Positions 7,669-15,153 of a stretch of DNA of 17,400 nt are shown here, piece after piece. The position numbers and the translations under genes were made by a program. The stretch's first letter is position 1; each line of letters begins with the position of its first letter. A model generated the notes under the pieces. It had not been told where the DNA came from, did no database searches, and saw nothing but the letters and a program-made list of their open reading frames with translations. Source of the DNA: Actinomycetes bacterium (GTDB lineage Bacteria > Actinomycetota > Thermoleophilia > Solirubrobacterales > JACPNS01); contig JAEYBE010000057.1 of the NCBI GenBank assembly GCA_023404495.1, positions 1 through 17,400 of the forward strand. Reading direction: 5' to 3'.

Positions 7669-8165
7669 GTTCCGCGAAGGAACATTCAGAGCGGGGAGCC
7701 CTGCGAAACCACGGTCCAGTCTTCTTCTTGCTCGCTGGTGGCTGCCTAGCGTTCGTTTCCGCTGGAGCCGCGTTCGGACTTTGGCTAAACATCAGCGGTG
7801 ACTCGGTCACATCCACAACGAGCGCGCTCGATGGCGTGGCATCACTCGCAGGCGTGGACGTGAAGACCGCGGAAAGTTCGCCCACGCCGTTGTGGATGAT
7901 GTTGGCTTTCGTGCTTTCGCTCGCGGCCTGTGGTTTCGGCTTGTTCGTTGCCGTGGTGGGCACAATCTGGGCGACTTCCCGCGGCGCCCGACGCGCGGCT
8001 ACTACCGTGACGGCGCCTGAAACTTCGGCCAACGTCAAGCGGGGACTCATCGCGTCGAAAGAGAAGGCCAAGAGCGGGACCGCTTCGGCGTCGACCAGCC
8101 TCCTGCGATCGGCGTCGGCGATGCGCGAACGCATTCGCGGTGGCTCGGGTGAGGGCACGGAATAG
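7665..8165 (+). CDS. Two-helix membrane protein with basic cytosolic tail
   Basis: A 166-residue protein starting at the ATG that overlaps the upstream TGA. A longer in-frame extension to 7593 has no ribosome site and is disfavoured. Transmembrane helices lie at about 18-41 (VFFLLAGGCLAFVSAG) and 75-101 (PLWMMLAFVLSLAACGFGLF). The loop between them, rich in Ser, Thr and Asp, should face outside. The 65-residue C-terminal tail is basic and Ala/Ser/Thr-rich (RGARRAATT, RGLIASKEKAKSG) and should face the cytosol. No enzymatic motif; a membrane anchor or sensor for its coupled partner is an inference. It is the last gene of group B. Confidence 0.8.
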   Translation: MSSAKEHSERGALRNHGPVFFLLAGGCLAFVSAGAAFGLWLNISGDSVTSTTSALDGVASLAGVDVKTAESSPTPLWMMLAFVLSLAACGFGLFVAVVGTIWATSRGARRAATTVTAPETSANVKRGLIASKEKAKSGTASASTSLLRSASAMRERIRGGSGEGTE

Positions 8166-8310
8166 CCGAATCTAGCCCGCAAAGTCAGGTATCGATGGAT
8201 AGTGCCGCCGATTGAATCCAGCTGGCGCGAGTGCGCTCAACGACTTGCGGTGGTTCTTCGTGTCGGAAGGATGCTTGAGTTCGAAGCGGAGGAACTGCTG
8301 GCGGTATCGA

Positions 8311-8328
8311 GGTCCCGAAGCAGGGACC
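8311..8328. repeat. Hairpin GGTCCC/GGGACC
   Basis: GGTCCC at 8311-8316 pairs with GGGACC at 8323-8328 around the six-base loop GAAGCA. It follows group B by about 145 bases and has no T run, so its role as terminator or site is open. Confidence 0.35.
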
Positions 8329-8361
8329 ACCCGACCGATCCGACCCCCACCTTCTCGGCGC

Positions 8362-8405
8362 GGATTCCGCGGAATGGAGTGGATTCCGATTCCGACTCGA
8401 ATCCG
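8362..8405. repeat. Cluster of GATTCCG repeats in direct and inverted orientation
   Basis: The palindrome ATTCCGCGGAAT at 8364-8375 is followed by two overlapping GATTCCG copies (8382-8388 and 8388-8394) and an inverted GAATCC at 8399-8404 that can pair with GGATTC at 8381-8386. A third direct GATTCCG starts at 8363. Repeated half-sites within 44 bases resemble a multi-site operator. Confidence 0.4.
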
Positions 8406-8515
8406 TGATGAGTACAACCAGCGTAGGATCCCAAGACGTTGCTCGCATCCAACTCGAACCGCCCCGCGTTAGTCTCAGCCAGACGTCGCCGGGAGTCCGC
8501 TGATTCACGTGATGG

Positions 8516-8531
8516 TCGAGGGGATCCTCGA
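8516..8531. repeat. Inverted repeat upstream of the Rossmann-like gene
   Basis: TCGAGG (8516-8521) and CCTCGA (8526-8531) flank GGAT. It ends 39 bases before the ATG at 8571, where an operator or leader hairpin could act on group C. Confidence 0.35.
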
Positions 8532-8570
8532 GTCAGAATTGGTGCGCCCGGGGCAACGGAGGGGCATTAG

Positions 8571-9425
8571 ATGGCAGCAGTTGATGTGATCACAGCGGCA
8601 GGCGTTGAGTCGAAGGGGATCGGACTACTGATCTTCATCATCGGCATCCTGGTATCCCTTGCGGTCGAAGGCTTGACCGGCTACGGGCTCACTTGGTTCC
8701 GCGAATCGCGCCCAGCTACAAAGCTCTGGCGCATTCATGATCCGAAGTCGGTCGTCGTTGTCGCCTCGACGGCTGGGGAACTGCTCGGCGGCAACAATGT
8801 TCTAAAGCCGACCACCGGTGTTGGGCAGGTGCGCGCGGTTGGATGGATCACGCAGTCCCTCAGCAAGGCATACAAAGAGTTCGATTTAGATCATGTTCGC
8901 TTGTCGGATGAATCCATCGGGCATGTAGCCGACCGTGACCTGGTGTTAATTGGCGGACGTCGCACGAATTCGCTCACCAGGCAGGTCCGGGAAATGCTCG
9001 AAAAGAACTGGGAAGGGATACCCAGAATCGAAATAGTCCGGGACAGTGGAGTCGACAAGGCCGAAGTTCGGGCCCCTATCGGGCCATCACACGCTTCGTA
9101 TCGAGTCTTTCGACCTTCTTATGAGAGCGGTCCGGGCGACGACGAAACCAACGAGGTCGTCGTGGACATAGGAGTCATCTTCAGGGCACCGAATCCACTG
9201 AACGAGTCGAACACAGTTGTAATCCTCGCCGGCACGCACTCCGAAGGGACCGAAGGTGCGGCGAAGTACTTCGTCAGCGAATTAGGCAGCGACCACCTAC
9301 TGCGTGACGCAGAGGCATTTTGTTGTGTGATCGAGGTAGGCGTGGTAGCGGGCACACCCAAGCCAACAAGAGTTCTCTATCAACAAGTTCTACAGAGGAA
9401 AGATCGGGAAGGCAGTCAAGGATGA
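8571..9425 (+). CDS. Membrane-anchored Rossmann-like protein
   Basis: A 284-residue protein whose ATG follows a strong ribosome site, GGAGGGG at 8558-8564. One hydrophobic helix lies at about 16-38 (GIGLLIFIIGILVSLAVEG) and is followed by a basic/polar segment, so the bulk of the protein is probably cytosolic. The soluble part alternates strands and helices: SVVVVASTAGE near 60-70, RDLVLIGGRRTNSLTRQV near 121-139 with a Gly-Gly turn, and VVILAGTHSEGTEGAAKYF near 216-234 with a Gly-rich turn before a helix. This looks like a Rossmann-type or nucleotide-binding-like alpha/beta fold, but I cannot name the family or its ligand. It overlaps the PP2C gene by four bases (ATGA), so the two are likely functional partners: a sensor and a phosphatase. 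Confidence 0.8.
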   Translation: MAAVDVITAAGVESKGIGLLIFIIGILVSLAVEGLTGYGLTWFRESRPATKLWRIHDPKSVVVVASTAGELLGGNNVLKPTTGVGQVRAVGWITQSLSKAYKEFDLDHVRLSDESIGHVADRDLVLIGGRRTNSLTRQVREMLEKNWEGIPRIEIVRDSGVDKAEVRAPIGPSHASYRVFRPSYESGPGDDETNEVVVDIGVIFRAPNPLNESNTVVILAGTHSEGTEGAAKYFVSELGSDHLLRDAEAFCCVIEVGVVAGTPKPTRVLYQQVLQRKDREGSQG

Positions 9426-10255
9426 AAGTCGTCGAAAGTTTCGTGATGGGAAAACATCCCGACCAATCTCTGTGCGAAGACGTGATCATTAGCACGCCGG
9501 ATTTTGTTGGCGTTGTGGACGGCGCGACGGACAAATCCGGCGCTCGCTTCGAAGGCAAGACCGGCGGCAAGTTCGCCGCAGACGTAATCGCCAGCGAGTT
9601 CTCAAGACTGCCGGCTGACTCGACCGCGCGCGCGGCAGTCGAAGCGGTATCGGTAGCGCTCCGCGATGAGCTGCGTCGAGTTAGGCCAGATGTTGAGCCG
9701 AGCTCGACAGACGGCCCAACCGCGACCTTGCTCGCCTTCTCGGCGGCAAGGAACGAGGTCTGGCGCGTCGGCGACGCGGCCTGGATCTCATCAGCTGCCG
9801 ACAAGCAATCAGTCACTCGAAAGATTGATGCGGTCTGTGGCGCCGCTCGGGGTGCGTTGATTCGTGCCTACGAGCTCGCAGGTAGGGAAATTCCGTCGGG
9901 CGAAGACCCAGGCCGCGCTCTCATAAAGCCGCTACTCGAAGCCCAGTACATCTTTCGAAATAACGAAGCAGCGGAAGACCTGGCGTTCGGCGCCATCGAT
10001 GGCGGCCCGGTTCCAGACATGTGCCTTGAAATATTTGAAATCGACGCGACTGCACACTCTGAGCTTGCGTTTGGATCGGACGGCTACCAGGAGGTCTTTA
10101 TGAGTCTCGCGGAGACCGAGCGCCAGCTCGAACGGCTACTACGGGACGACCCGATGCTCGTTCGCGGGGAGTTCCCAGAGACCAAGGGATTGCTCGACGG
10201 CATGAATTCGTTCGACGATCGAGCATATATCCGCTTCGACATAGTCGAAAAATAG
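9422..10255 (+). CDS. PP2C-type protein phosphatase
   Basis: A 277-residue protein starting at the ATG of an ATGA overlap; an upstream extension in the same frame is only the shadow of the preceding gene. It carries the metal-binding motifs of PPM/PP2C phosphatases in order: Glu19-Asp20 (SLCEDVI), Asp33-Gly34 (VVDGATD), Gly-Asp118 (RVGDAAW), Asp220 (FGSDGYQEV) and Asp265-Asp266 (FDDRAYI). All the aspartates that hold the two Mn/Mg ions are present, so it should be active. It has no TM helix and is probably recruited to the membrane by its coupled neighbour. Typical substrates are phospho-Ser/Thr proteins; no Ser/Thr protein kinase of the usual type is in the window. The target is unknown. Confidence 0.88.
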   Translation: MKVVESFVMGKHPDQSLCEDVIISTPDFVGVVDGATDKSGARFEGKTGGKFAADVIASEFSRLPADSTARAAVEAVSVALRDELRRVRPDVEPSSTDGPTATLLAFSAARNEVWRVGDAAWISSAADKQSVTRKIDAVCGAARGALIRAYELAGREIPSGEDPGRALIKPLLEAQYIFRNNEAAEDLAFGAIDGGPVPDMCLEIFEIDATAHSELAFGSDGYQEVFMSLAETERQLERLLRDDPMLVRGEFPETKGLLDGMNSFDDRAYIRFDIVEK

Positions 10256-10347
10256 TCTCACATTCGCAGTGGAGTGGTAGTTTTTTCGAAGCGTGTGGCT
10301 CGAATATCGATGACGCTCACACCGATTGGTTTCCAAAGAACAAGGTC

Positions 10348-10355
10348 GGGGAGGG
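10348..10355 (+). promoter_or_regulatory. Ribosome binding site that sets the Nudix-TPR start
   Basis: GGGGAGGG lies three bases before the GTG at 10359, with the GGAGG core four bases away. It supports GTG 10359 over the in-frame TTG at 10326, which has no such site, and over GTG 10386 downstream. Confidence 0.6.
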
Positions 10356-10358
10356 TTT

Positions 10359-12503
10359 GTGTCCCGAAGTCGTGTCTTTACCGGCGTGAGTCACGTCGAT
10401 CTCAAGCGGATACAGGACGCAGCGATTTCCTCGCAGGATTTCGGGAATCTATTTCGCGAGAATTGTCAGACGCCCGGCCTGTCACGACTTCGTAGGTCGC
10501 TACTGGACGAAGGGGCCGCCGCCGAGATTCGCCAGGCTGGGGAACGCGCAACGGAAGACGGCATCAACGTCAACATTTCGCGCGGCTCGATGGTTGCCCT
10601 GCTGACGGAAGAAGACGGCGCGCCCGTTATTCACCCCTGGAAAGCGCGATATCTCGATCAGCTGATCGTCAACCCAGAGATCCATCCGTCGCTGAAGGCT
10701 GTGCTCGGGAGTGCGATCGAAGGAAGACGAGCGAGAATCCAAGACGTCAGCGACGCACTCGACGGGGTTGAGGGATATCAGGCCGCAATCGGCAAAGAGT
10801 GCGCGACTTTTTCTCCTCCGCGCCCGGTTACGTTCGGAGTCTCTGCGCTCTTAGTCGCTTCGGATGACACCGGTGAAACCTTTGGTTTGATCTCGCAGCG
10901 CTCCGATTCGGTGGCACTGAATCCAGGTGTTTTCACGGCGTCGGTCGAAGGTGGCCTAGGGCCGAGCACGGATCCGCTAGATCAGCTGGAAGGCGAGGCG
11001 CGGGACGAGCTTCGTGATGCACTCAGGAGTAAGGACCTGGTCGATTGGACGTTCTTACAGCCTGCCGGGATGCTGATTCCCGGCGAGGATCCGCTGAAGC
11101 TCAGTGCTGGCGCGAAGGTGGCGCGGGTAGGGGTTTCAGCGCTGTACGTGATCAGCGTGGGCGACAAGTCGCGCCTGGACGCTATATGCGCGGAAACATG
11201 CGAGGCCATCCGGCGAGAATCCGAGGGAGAACTCGCGATCGGGTTTAAGGAGGGCGAGCCAAAAGTCGTGAACTTGGCAGACTTGCTCGCAGACGGCGAT
11301 GCGGTGATTTCCGAGTCCCTCGCTGCAACTGCCGTGCTCTCGATCGCTCAGACGCGCGCCGAGGAGAGTTCTGCAGTTGGGTTCGATTTCGGTCTGGAGA
11401 TCAGGAACATTGAGGGCGGCGAACTAAAGGTCGTTGCGAATGAGTATTCCTCGCAATCCGCGTCGTCGCTGACGGCAAATCAAAGGTTCGCTGACGCACT
11501 TCTGCTTCGTTTCCCGCACCTGCAGCGGGCCTGCGAACGACTTGAAGACTTCAGCGAGTCAAGCTTCGCCACGCGCGGGAACGCAGAGAAGAAGTTCAAC
11601 TTTTACAGCGCTGCCTCCCACGCGTTGCGCGTGCTGATCGAATTCGAACTTGTAGATGACGACGCGTTGGGTCACACAGACAAGGGCCGGTTATACGAAG
11701 CGGTGGTGTACCAAATCCATCGCCACATGTTCTCCGGACGTGCGACACAGGCCCAAGAGCTTGTGCGTAAGCTTCATTCGGAATCCGAAGCTCGTGCCAA
11801 GATGGGATTCGACTTCGCGACGGAATGCGCCGAGTACGCGCACGAAGTCGGTTTGCCGGCCGGACGGCTTTCCGAGAACCATCCGGCTTGGCGTCGTCAC
11901 GACTTTCTAAGGCGGTCAGCCAAGCGACGTCTCACGTCTGCAGAGCGCGAATCGCTCAGGTCCGCGATCCATCGACTGGCTTTCAGCTGCGCCGTCGTCC
12001 AAATGGAGATCGATCAAGACCCGGGCGCGGCCCAGTACGTGTTTAGCGGGGAGAATCGCGAGCCGTTTGCTGGAGATCCGTTGGCGTTGTATTACAAGGC
12101 CAAGGGTGTGGCGGTGAGCCCCGTGCTTCCAATGTCTCAACTCGTGGTCGGTTTTCAGTTCGCCCAAATGGCCTCGAGTCACTACCCACGCCACGCGGGG
12201 ATGCATCACGTTGTAGCGCGCTACGAACTGCGGATCGGGGATGGCGAAGTGTCCGAGGAGAGCAAGAATGCTCGCCAGCTTTCCGCTCTTGAGCGCGTGA
12301 ACCGCGCGATAGAACTTGACCCAGAAGTCGCCGATTTCTACGTCACTCGCGCTCGAATTAGGAGGCTTCGTGGCGACCGAATCGACGCCCGCGTCGACAT
12401 CGAGTCTGCGATCGAGCTTGAACGATTCGTTGCGGGTGGGGCGGATGCTGGCGACGCACGAATCAAGGGTCTGCTCGATCTCCTTGACGACTACACCCTC
12501 TAG
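10359..12503 (+). CDS. Degenerate Nudix-like domain fused to helical/TPR region
   Basis: A 714-residue protein with no signal peptide or TM helix. Residues 1-145 form a helical N-terminal part. At about 150-270 there is a Nudix-like domain: FGVSALLVASDDTGE, then TASVEGGL, then EARDELRDAL, and PAGMLIPGED. The last but one lines up with the Nudix box REUxEE: Glu217 and Leu218 are kept, but the preceding Arg is Asp216 and the two metal-binding Glu positions are Asp and Ala, so hydrolysis is doubtful. Residues about 370-600 are mostly helical and unrecognised. A clear TPR lies at about 643-690 (ALERVNRAIELDPEVADFYV, then a second helix pair). It may bind a nucleotide-like ligand and pass the state to partners. 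It sits 103 bases after PP2C and 131 before the YbjN-like gene. Confidence 0.8.
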   Translation: MSRSRVFTGVSHVDLKRIQDAAISSQDFGNLFRENCQTPGLSRLRRSLLDEGAAAEIRQAGERATEDGINVNISRGSMVALLTEEDGAPVIHPWKARYLDQLIVNPEIHPSLKAVLGSAIEGRRARIQDVSDALDGVEGYQAAIGKECATFSPPRPVTFGVSALLVASDDTGETFGLISQRSDSVALNPGVFTASVEGGLGPSTDPLDQLEGEARDELRDALRSKDLVDWTFLQPAGMLIPGEDPLKLSAGAKVARVGVSALYVISVGDKSRLDAICAETCEAIRRESEGELAIGFKEGEPKVVNLADLLADGDAVISESLAATAVLSIAQTRAEESSAVGFDFGLEIRNIEGGELKVVANEYSSQSASSLTANQRFADALLLRFPHLQRACERLEDFSESSFATRGNAEKKFNFYSAASHALRVLIEFELVDDDALGHTDKGRLYEAVVYQIHRHMFSGRATQAQELVRKLHSESEARAKMGFDFATECAEYAHEVGLPAGRLSENHPAWRRHDFLRRSAKRRLTSAERESLRSAIHRLAFSCAVVQMEIDQDPGAAQYVFSGENREPFAGDPLALYYKAKGVAVSPVLPMSQLVVGFQFAQMASSHYPRHAGMHHVVARYELRIGDGEVSEESKNARQLSALERVNRAIELDPEVADFYVTRARIRRLRGDRIDARVDIESAIELERFVAGGADAGDARIKGLLDLLDDYTL

Positions 12504-12623
12504 CGGCGGCGAACCGTATGAGGGGCCGGCCGCAATAATCACCTATTTGAGTAGCCGTTTGTTGTAGGTTGACTCGAAACGCGTTGCAGACGATCTCGGC
12601 GATCTGCTTCAACCAATACCTCC

Positions 12624-12630
12624 AGGAGGA
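12624..12630 (+). promoter_or_regulatory. Strong ribosome binding site of the YbjN-like gene
   Basis: AGGAGGA at 12624-12630 lies four bases before the ATG at 12635. It rules out the longer frame starting with TTG at 12569, which would place this site inside the coding sequence. Confidence 0.8.
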
Positions 12631-12634
12631 CTCG

Positions 12635-13090
12635 ATGGCGGACTCAAACTCGCTACTTCAACTGCGTGACAAGGTCCAGCGCCACCTGACCGACGAATTT
12701 GGATCGGTCAGTGTGAACAGCGATGGCGTATTCAGGATCAATGCGGAATCTACCGCTGCATTCATCAGTTGCAGCGACTGGGGAGACGACGGGGAGACCG
12801 TCGTTCGAATCTACTCCCCGGTCCTTTTTGACTTTGACCTGACTCCTGAGGTGTTCGAGTACGTGGCGCGGGAGAATGACTACACGTTCGGGTCGCTGGG
12901 CTTGTTGACAGGTGAGGACGACACAAGCCCGATACTTGAGTTCAGGCACACACTTCTCGGGAACTTCTTGGATCCTCAGGAACTGATAAATGCGACCGTT
13001 ATGGTCGGCGCGACCGCTAACCGTCTCGATGATGAGCTGCGCGCGCGTTTCGGCGGAAAGCGATTCGCCGATCTACAAACCGGGGACTGA
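12635..13090 (+). CDS. YbjN / type III secretion chaperone-like protein
   Basis: A 151-residue soluble protein (MADSNSLLQLRDKVQ) after a strong AGGAGG site. Its order of elements fits the YbjN/CesT-like chaperone fold common in Actinobacteria: an N-terminal helix, strands with FRINAESTAAFISCSDWG, VVRIYSPVLFDFDLTPE, a helix EYVARENDYTFGSLG, a strand ILEFRHTLLGNFLDPQEL, and a C-terminal helix ending in ANRLDDELRARFGG, which is very typical of this family. These proteins bind peptides or short unfolded segments of clients. The stop is followed two bases later by the start of the AAA+ ATPase, so it probably delivers or stabilises clients for that machine; this is inferred from position. Confidence in the family is good, in the client relation moderate. 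Confidence 0.85.
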   Translation: MADSNSLLQLRDKVQRHLTDEFGSVSVNSDGVFRINAESTAAFISCSDWGDDGETVVRIYSPVLFDFDLTPEVFEYVARENDYTFGSLGLLTGEDDTSPILEFRHTLLGNFLDPQELINATVMVGATANRLDDELRARFGGKRFADLQTGD

Positions 13091-13092
13091 GC

Positions 13093-15153
13093 TTGAGCGC
13101 GGATCTAGAGACGCTCGTTGATCTAGCGCGGGCAGAGGCAAAAAGGTCAGGTGATTCTCAGCCCGGTGCGGTGCACCTTGCACTCGTTCTTATGGACAGG
13201 GAGCCAGAGAGCTTCGAACAGCGAATTAGCGCTGCAACCGTGGAAGAGCTCAAGAAGCGGCGCGCCACTGGGTATCCGCTAGCTACCGGCGAGAGCCTAG
13301 ATTCGTTTCTCGCCCGTACAGAAGATACGAGCGTGGATTCCATGCTCTCCCGACTCGGTGAGGAACTGCCGAAGCTCCTTCGGGAGCTCCCGGCGGAAGG
13401 CTCGGTGGAGCAGGCCGCGCGCCCAGAACCCGCACCCGAAGCTGATCTCGGGCAGAATACGTCCACGAGGCGCGACACGAGTCGATCTCACCGGTTGCTC
13501 GAACCACTCGTGGGCGACCCGGCAATTTCGGGTCACGAGGACGTCGTTGACCGAATGCTCGCTCAGTTGACCAGGCGTCAGCCTGTGAACGTGCTGCTGC
13601 ACGGCCCCGCTGGGAGTGGCAAGACTGCGGCTGTGACTCAGTTGGTTGGGAAGGCCCGCTCCGGGGAGGCAACCGGGTCGTGGAGTGGCATGGAATTTCG
13701 GCGGCTCCGGGTCGACCTAGTCCTGGCATCTGATCCCGTGGCGGCCTTGGGTTCTGCGCTGGACGACGTGCGCGAGGATGAAGTAGTCGTCGTCGATGAC
13801 CTCGAAACACTTCTCGGGCTGGGCGGACAGTCGGTCTTTGGAATGCTGCTGATGAGACTTCGGGCCGCGCTTGCCGACCGACATCAGCGGGTGTTGATGG
13901 TCGTTGACGACAAGTATCGTGATCGACTCGATGCGATCGACGAAGAGCTTTACGGTCATCTCTCCCCGGTGTCGATCGAGCCATTGGCGACGCGGCGCGT
14001 ACACGAAGTCGCACGCGGTCACGCGGCTTCTCTTGCCGAATTGCACGGCGTCTCGATTAGTGAAGACGTTGCATTGCTCGCGGCGGCACCACCATCAAAG
14101 GGGGATTCCCTCAGCCACCCTGGCCTTGCGATCTCACGACTTGAAGGAGCTGCGGCTTTCGCCGCGCTTCGCGGCCGTGGCGAAGTGCTAGCTGATGACC
14201 TCTCAGTAGCAACAGAGGCTCCGGTCGAGGCAGTCGAGGCAGCTTCGCTCATCGCGGAGCTGCGGAAGCGTGTTCGAGGTCAGGACAAGATTTTGTCGAA
14301 GGTCGCAAATCGGCTGTCGCTGACTCGAGCGAATCTGGACCTGAGGCCGGAGCGCCCTGACTCAGTGTTTCTGTTCGTTGGGCCTACGGGCGTTGGAAAG
14401 ACGGAACTGGCACGGGCTCTCTGCAAATCGGTGTTCGGTGACGAATCGAACCTCATCCGCCTTGACATGAGCGAGTACGCGCAGTCATGGGCTCTGTCCC
14501 GGCTGATCGGCCCCCAGGCCGGATACGTGGGCTCGGACCAGCCGTCCGGCTGGCTCACGACTCGGGTGGCTGCGCAACCGAACTCTTTGATCTTGCTCGA
14601 CGAGATAGAAAAGGCGGATCCGGCGATCTGGAATGCGTTTCTCCAAGTGTTTGATGCCGGGAGACTCTCCGATTCGCGAGGGACCGTAGCCGACTTCTCC
14701 AAGACAGTCATTGTGATGACCTCGAACCTCGGTGCGGACGCGTTCGAAGCGGCGCCTTTTGGGTTCGCGGACGAATCTGACGATTCCGCCCACCTTCAAC
14801 GGGGCCGCGAGTCTGTACTCGGCGAGGTGCGTCGTCGCATGGCGCCAGAGCTGATAAACCGATTGGACGACATCCTCATCTTCGAGCCGCTCTCCGTGGA
14901 GAGCATCCGCGAGATTGCGGATTCTGAGGTCGGCAAGCTGGGCGAGGAGCTCCGGCGCAGGGGTTTTGAGGTTGAGATTCCCGACGATGTGGTGGCAGTC
15001 ATCGCAGAGACTGGCTACGACCCGGCGTTTGGTGCCCGTCACCTTCAGCGCAACATCGAGCGACTGCTGCTCGAACCGCTAGCCAGCGCCGGTCGTAGGA
15101 GTCTCGTCGCTGAAGTTCGGGGAGACGAGGTTGTCTGGCGGCCGAGTGGCTGA
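13093..15153 (+). CDS. ClpA/B-type double AAA+ ATPase with degenerate first ring
   Basis: A 686-residue protein from a TTG two bases after the previous stop, with GGGG seven bases upstream. Residues 5-42 resemble a single Clp N-domain repeat (LVDLARAEAKRSGD, VHLALVLM); ClpA/B/C carry two. Ring 1 has Walker A GPAGSGKT at 171-178, but its Walker B ends Asp235-Asp236 instead of Asp-Glu, and the position of the two arginine fingers (ALERRF in ClpB) reads ELYGHL, so it probably binds but does not hydrolyse ATP. Ring 2 is complete: Walker A GPTGVGKT 430-437, Walker B Asp503-Glu504, sensor 1 Asn545, arginine finger Arg590 in PELINRLD, sensor 2 Arg649 in GARHLQ. There is no coiled-coil M domain. F556-G557-F558 sits where ClpC carries its VGF ClpP-binding loop. 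Cytosolic unfoldase or remodelling ATPase. Confidence 0.92.
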   Translation: MSADLETLVDLARAEAKRSGDSQPGAVHLALVLMDREPESFEQRISAATVEELKKRRATGYPLATGESLDSFLARTEDTSVDSMLSRLGEELPKLLRELPAEGSVEQAARPEPAPEADLGQNTSTRRDTSRSHRLLEPLVGDPAISGHEDVVDRMLAQLTRRQPVNVLLHGPAGSGKTAAVTQLVGKARSGEATGSWSGMEFRRLRVDLVLASDPVAALGSALDDVREDEVVVVDDLETLLGLGGQSVFGMLLMRLRAALADRHQRVLMVVDDKYRDRLDAIDEELYGHLSPVSIEPLATRRVHEVARGHAASLAELHGVSISEDVALLAAAPPSKGDSLSHPGLAISRLEGAAAFAALRGRGEVLADDLSVATEAPVEAVEAASLIAELRKRVRGQDKILSKVANRLSLTRANLDLRPERPDSVFLFVGPTGVGKTELARALCKSVFGDESNLIRLDMSEYAQSWALSRLIGPQAGYVGSDQPSGWLTTRVAAQPNSLILLDEIEKADPAIWNAFLQVFDAGRLSDSRGTVADFSKTVIVMTSNLGADAFEAAPFGFADESDDSAHLQRGRESVLGEVRRRMAPELINRLDDILIFEPLSVESIREIADSEVGKLGEELRRRGFEVEIPDDVVAVIAETGYDPAFGARHLQRNIERLLLEPLASAGRRSLVAEVRGDEVVWRPSG

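Larger units (their letters stand above)
8166..8570. other. 405-base intergenic region with clustered inverted repeats
   Basis: No gene is supported. A 68-codon frame from GTG 8202 to 8408 has ordinary codon use but no ribosome site and a low-complexity Ser/Asp end, so it remains only a possibility. The region contains several inverted repeats: at 8311-8328, 8362-8405 and 8516-8531, plus the eight-base palindrome TCACGTGA at 8505-8512. Such density suggests a regulatory region for group C, whose first gene starts at 8571, but I see no clear -35/-10 pair. Confidence 0.5.

Noticed and set aside
8202..8408. 68-codon open frame from GTG in the intergenic gap
   Set aside because: Codon use is acceptable, but there is no ribosome site, no recognisable domain, and the end overlaps a repeat cluster.
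10256..10286. Possible intrinsic terminator with a TTTTTT run after the PP2C gene
   Set aside because: The only stem before the T run is about three pairs plus a bulge, and it ends six bases away, too weak to call.
12569..12634. N-terminal extension of the YbjN-like gene and a TTGACT -35-like hexamer
   Set aside because: The strong AGGAGG site belongs to ATG 12635, and no -10 hexamer lies at a proper distance from TTGACT.
13283..14014. 243-codon minus-strand open frame
   Set aside because: It is antisense to the AAA+ gene, where Walker motifs fix the coding strand; its translation is Arg/Pro/Ser-rich.
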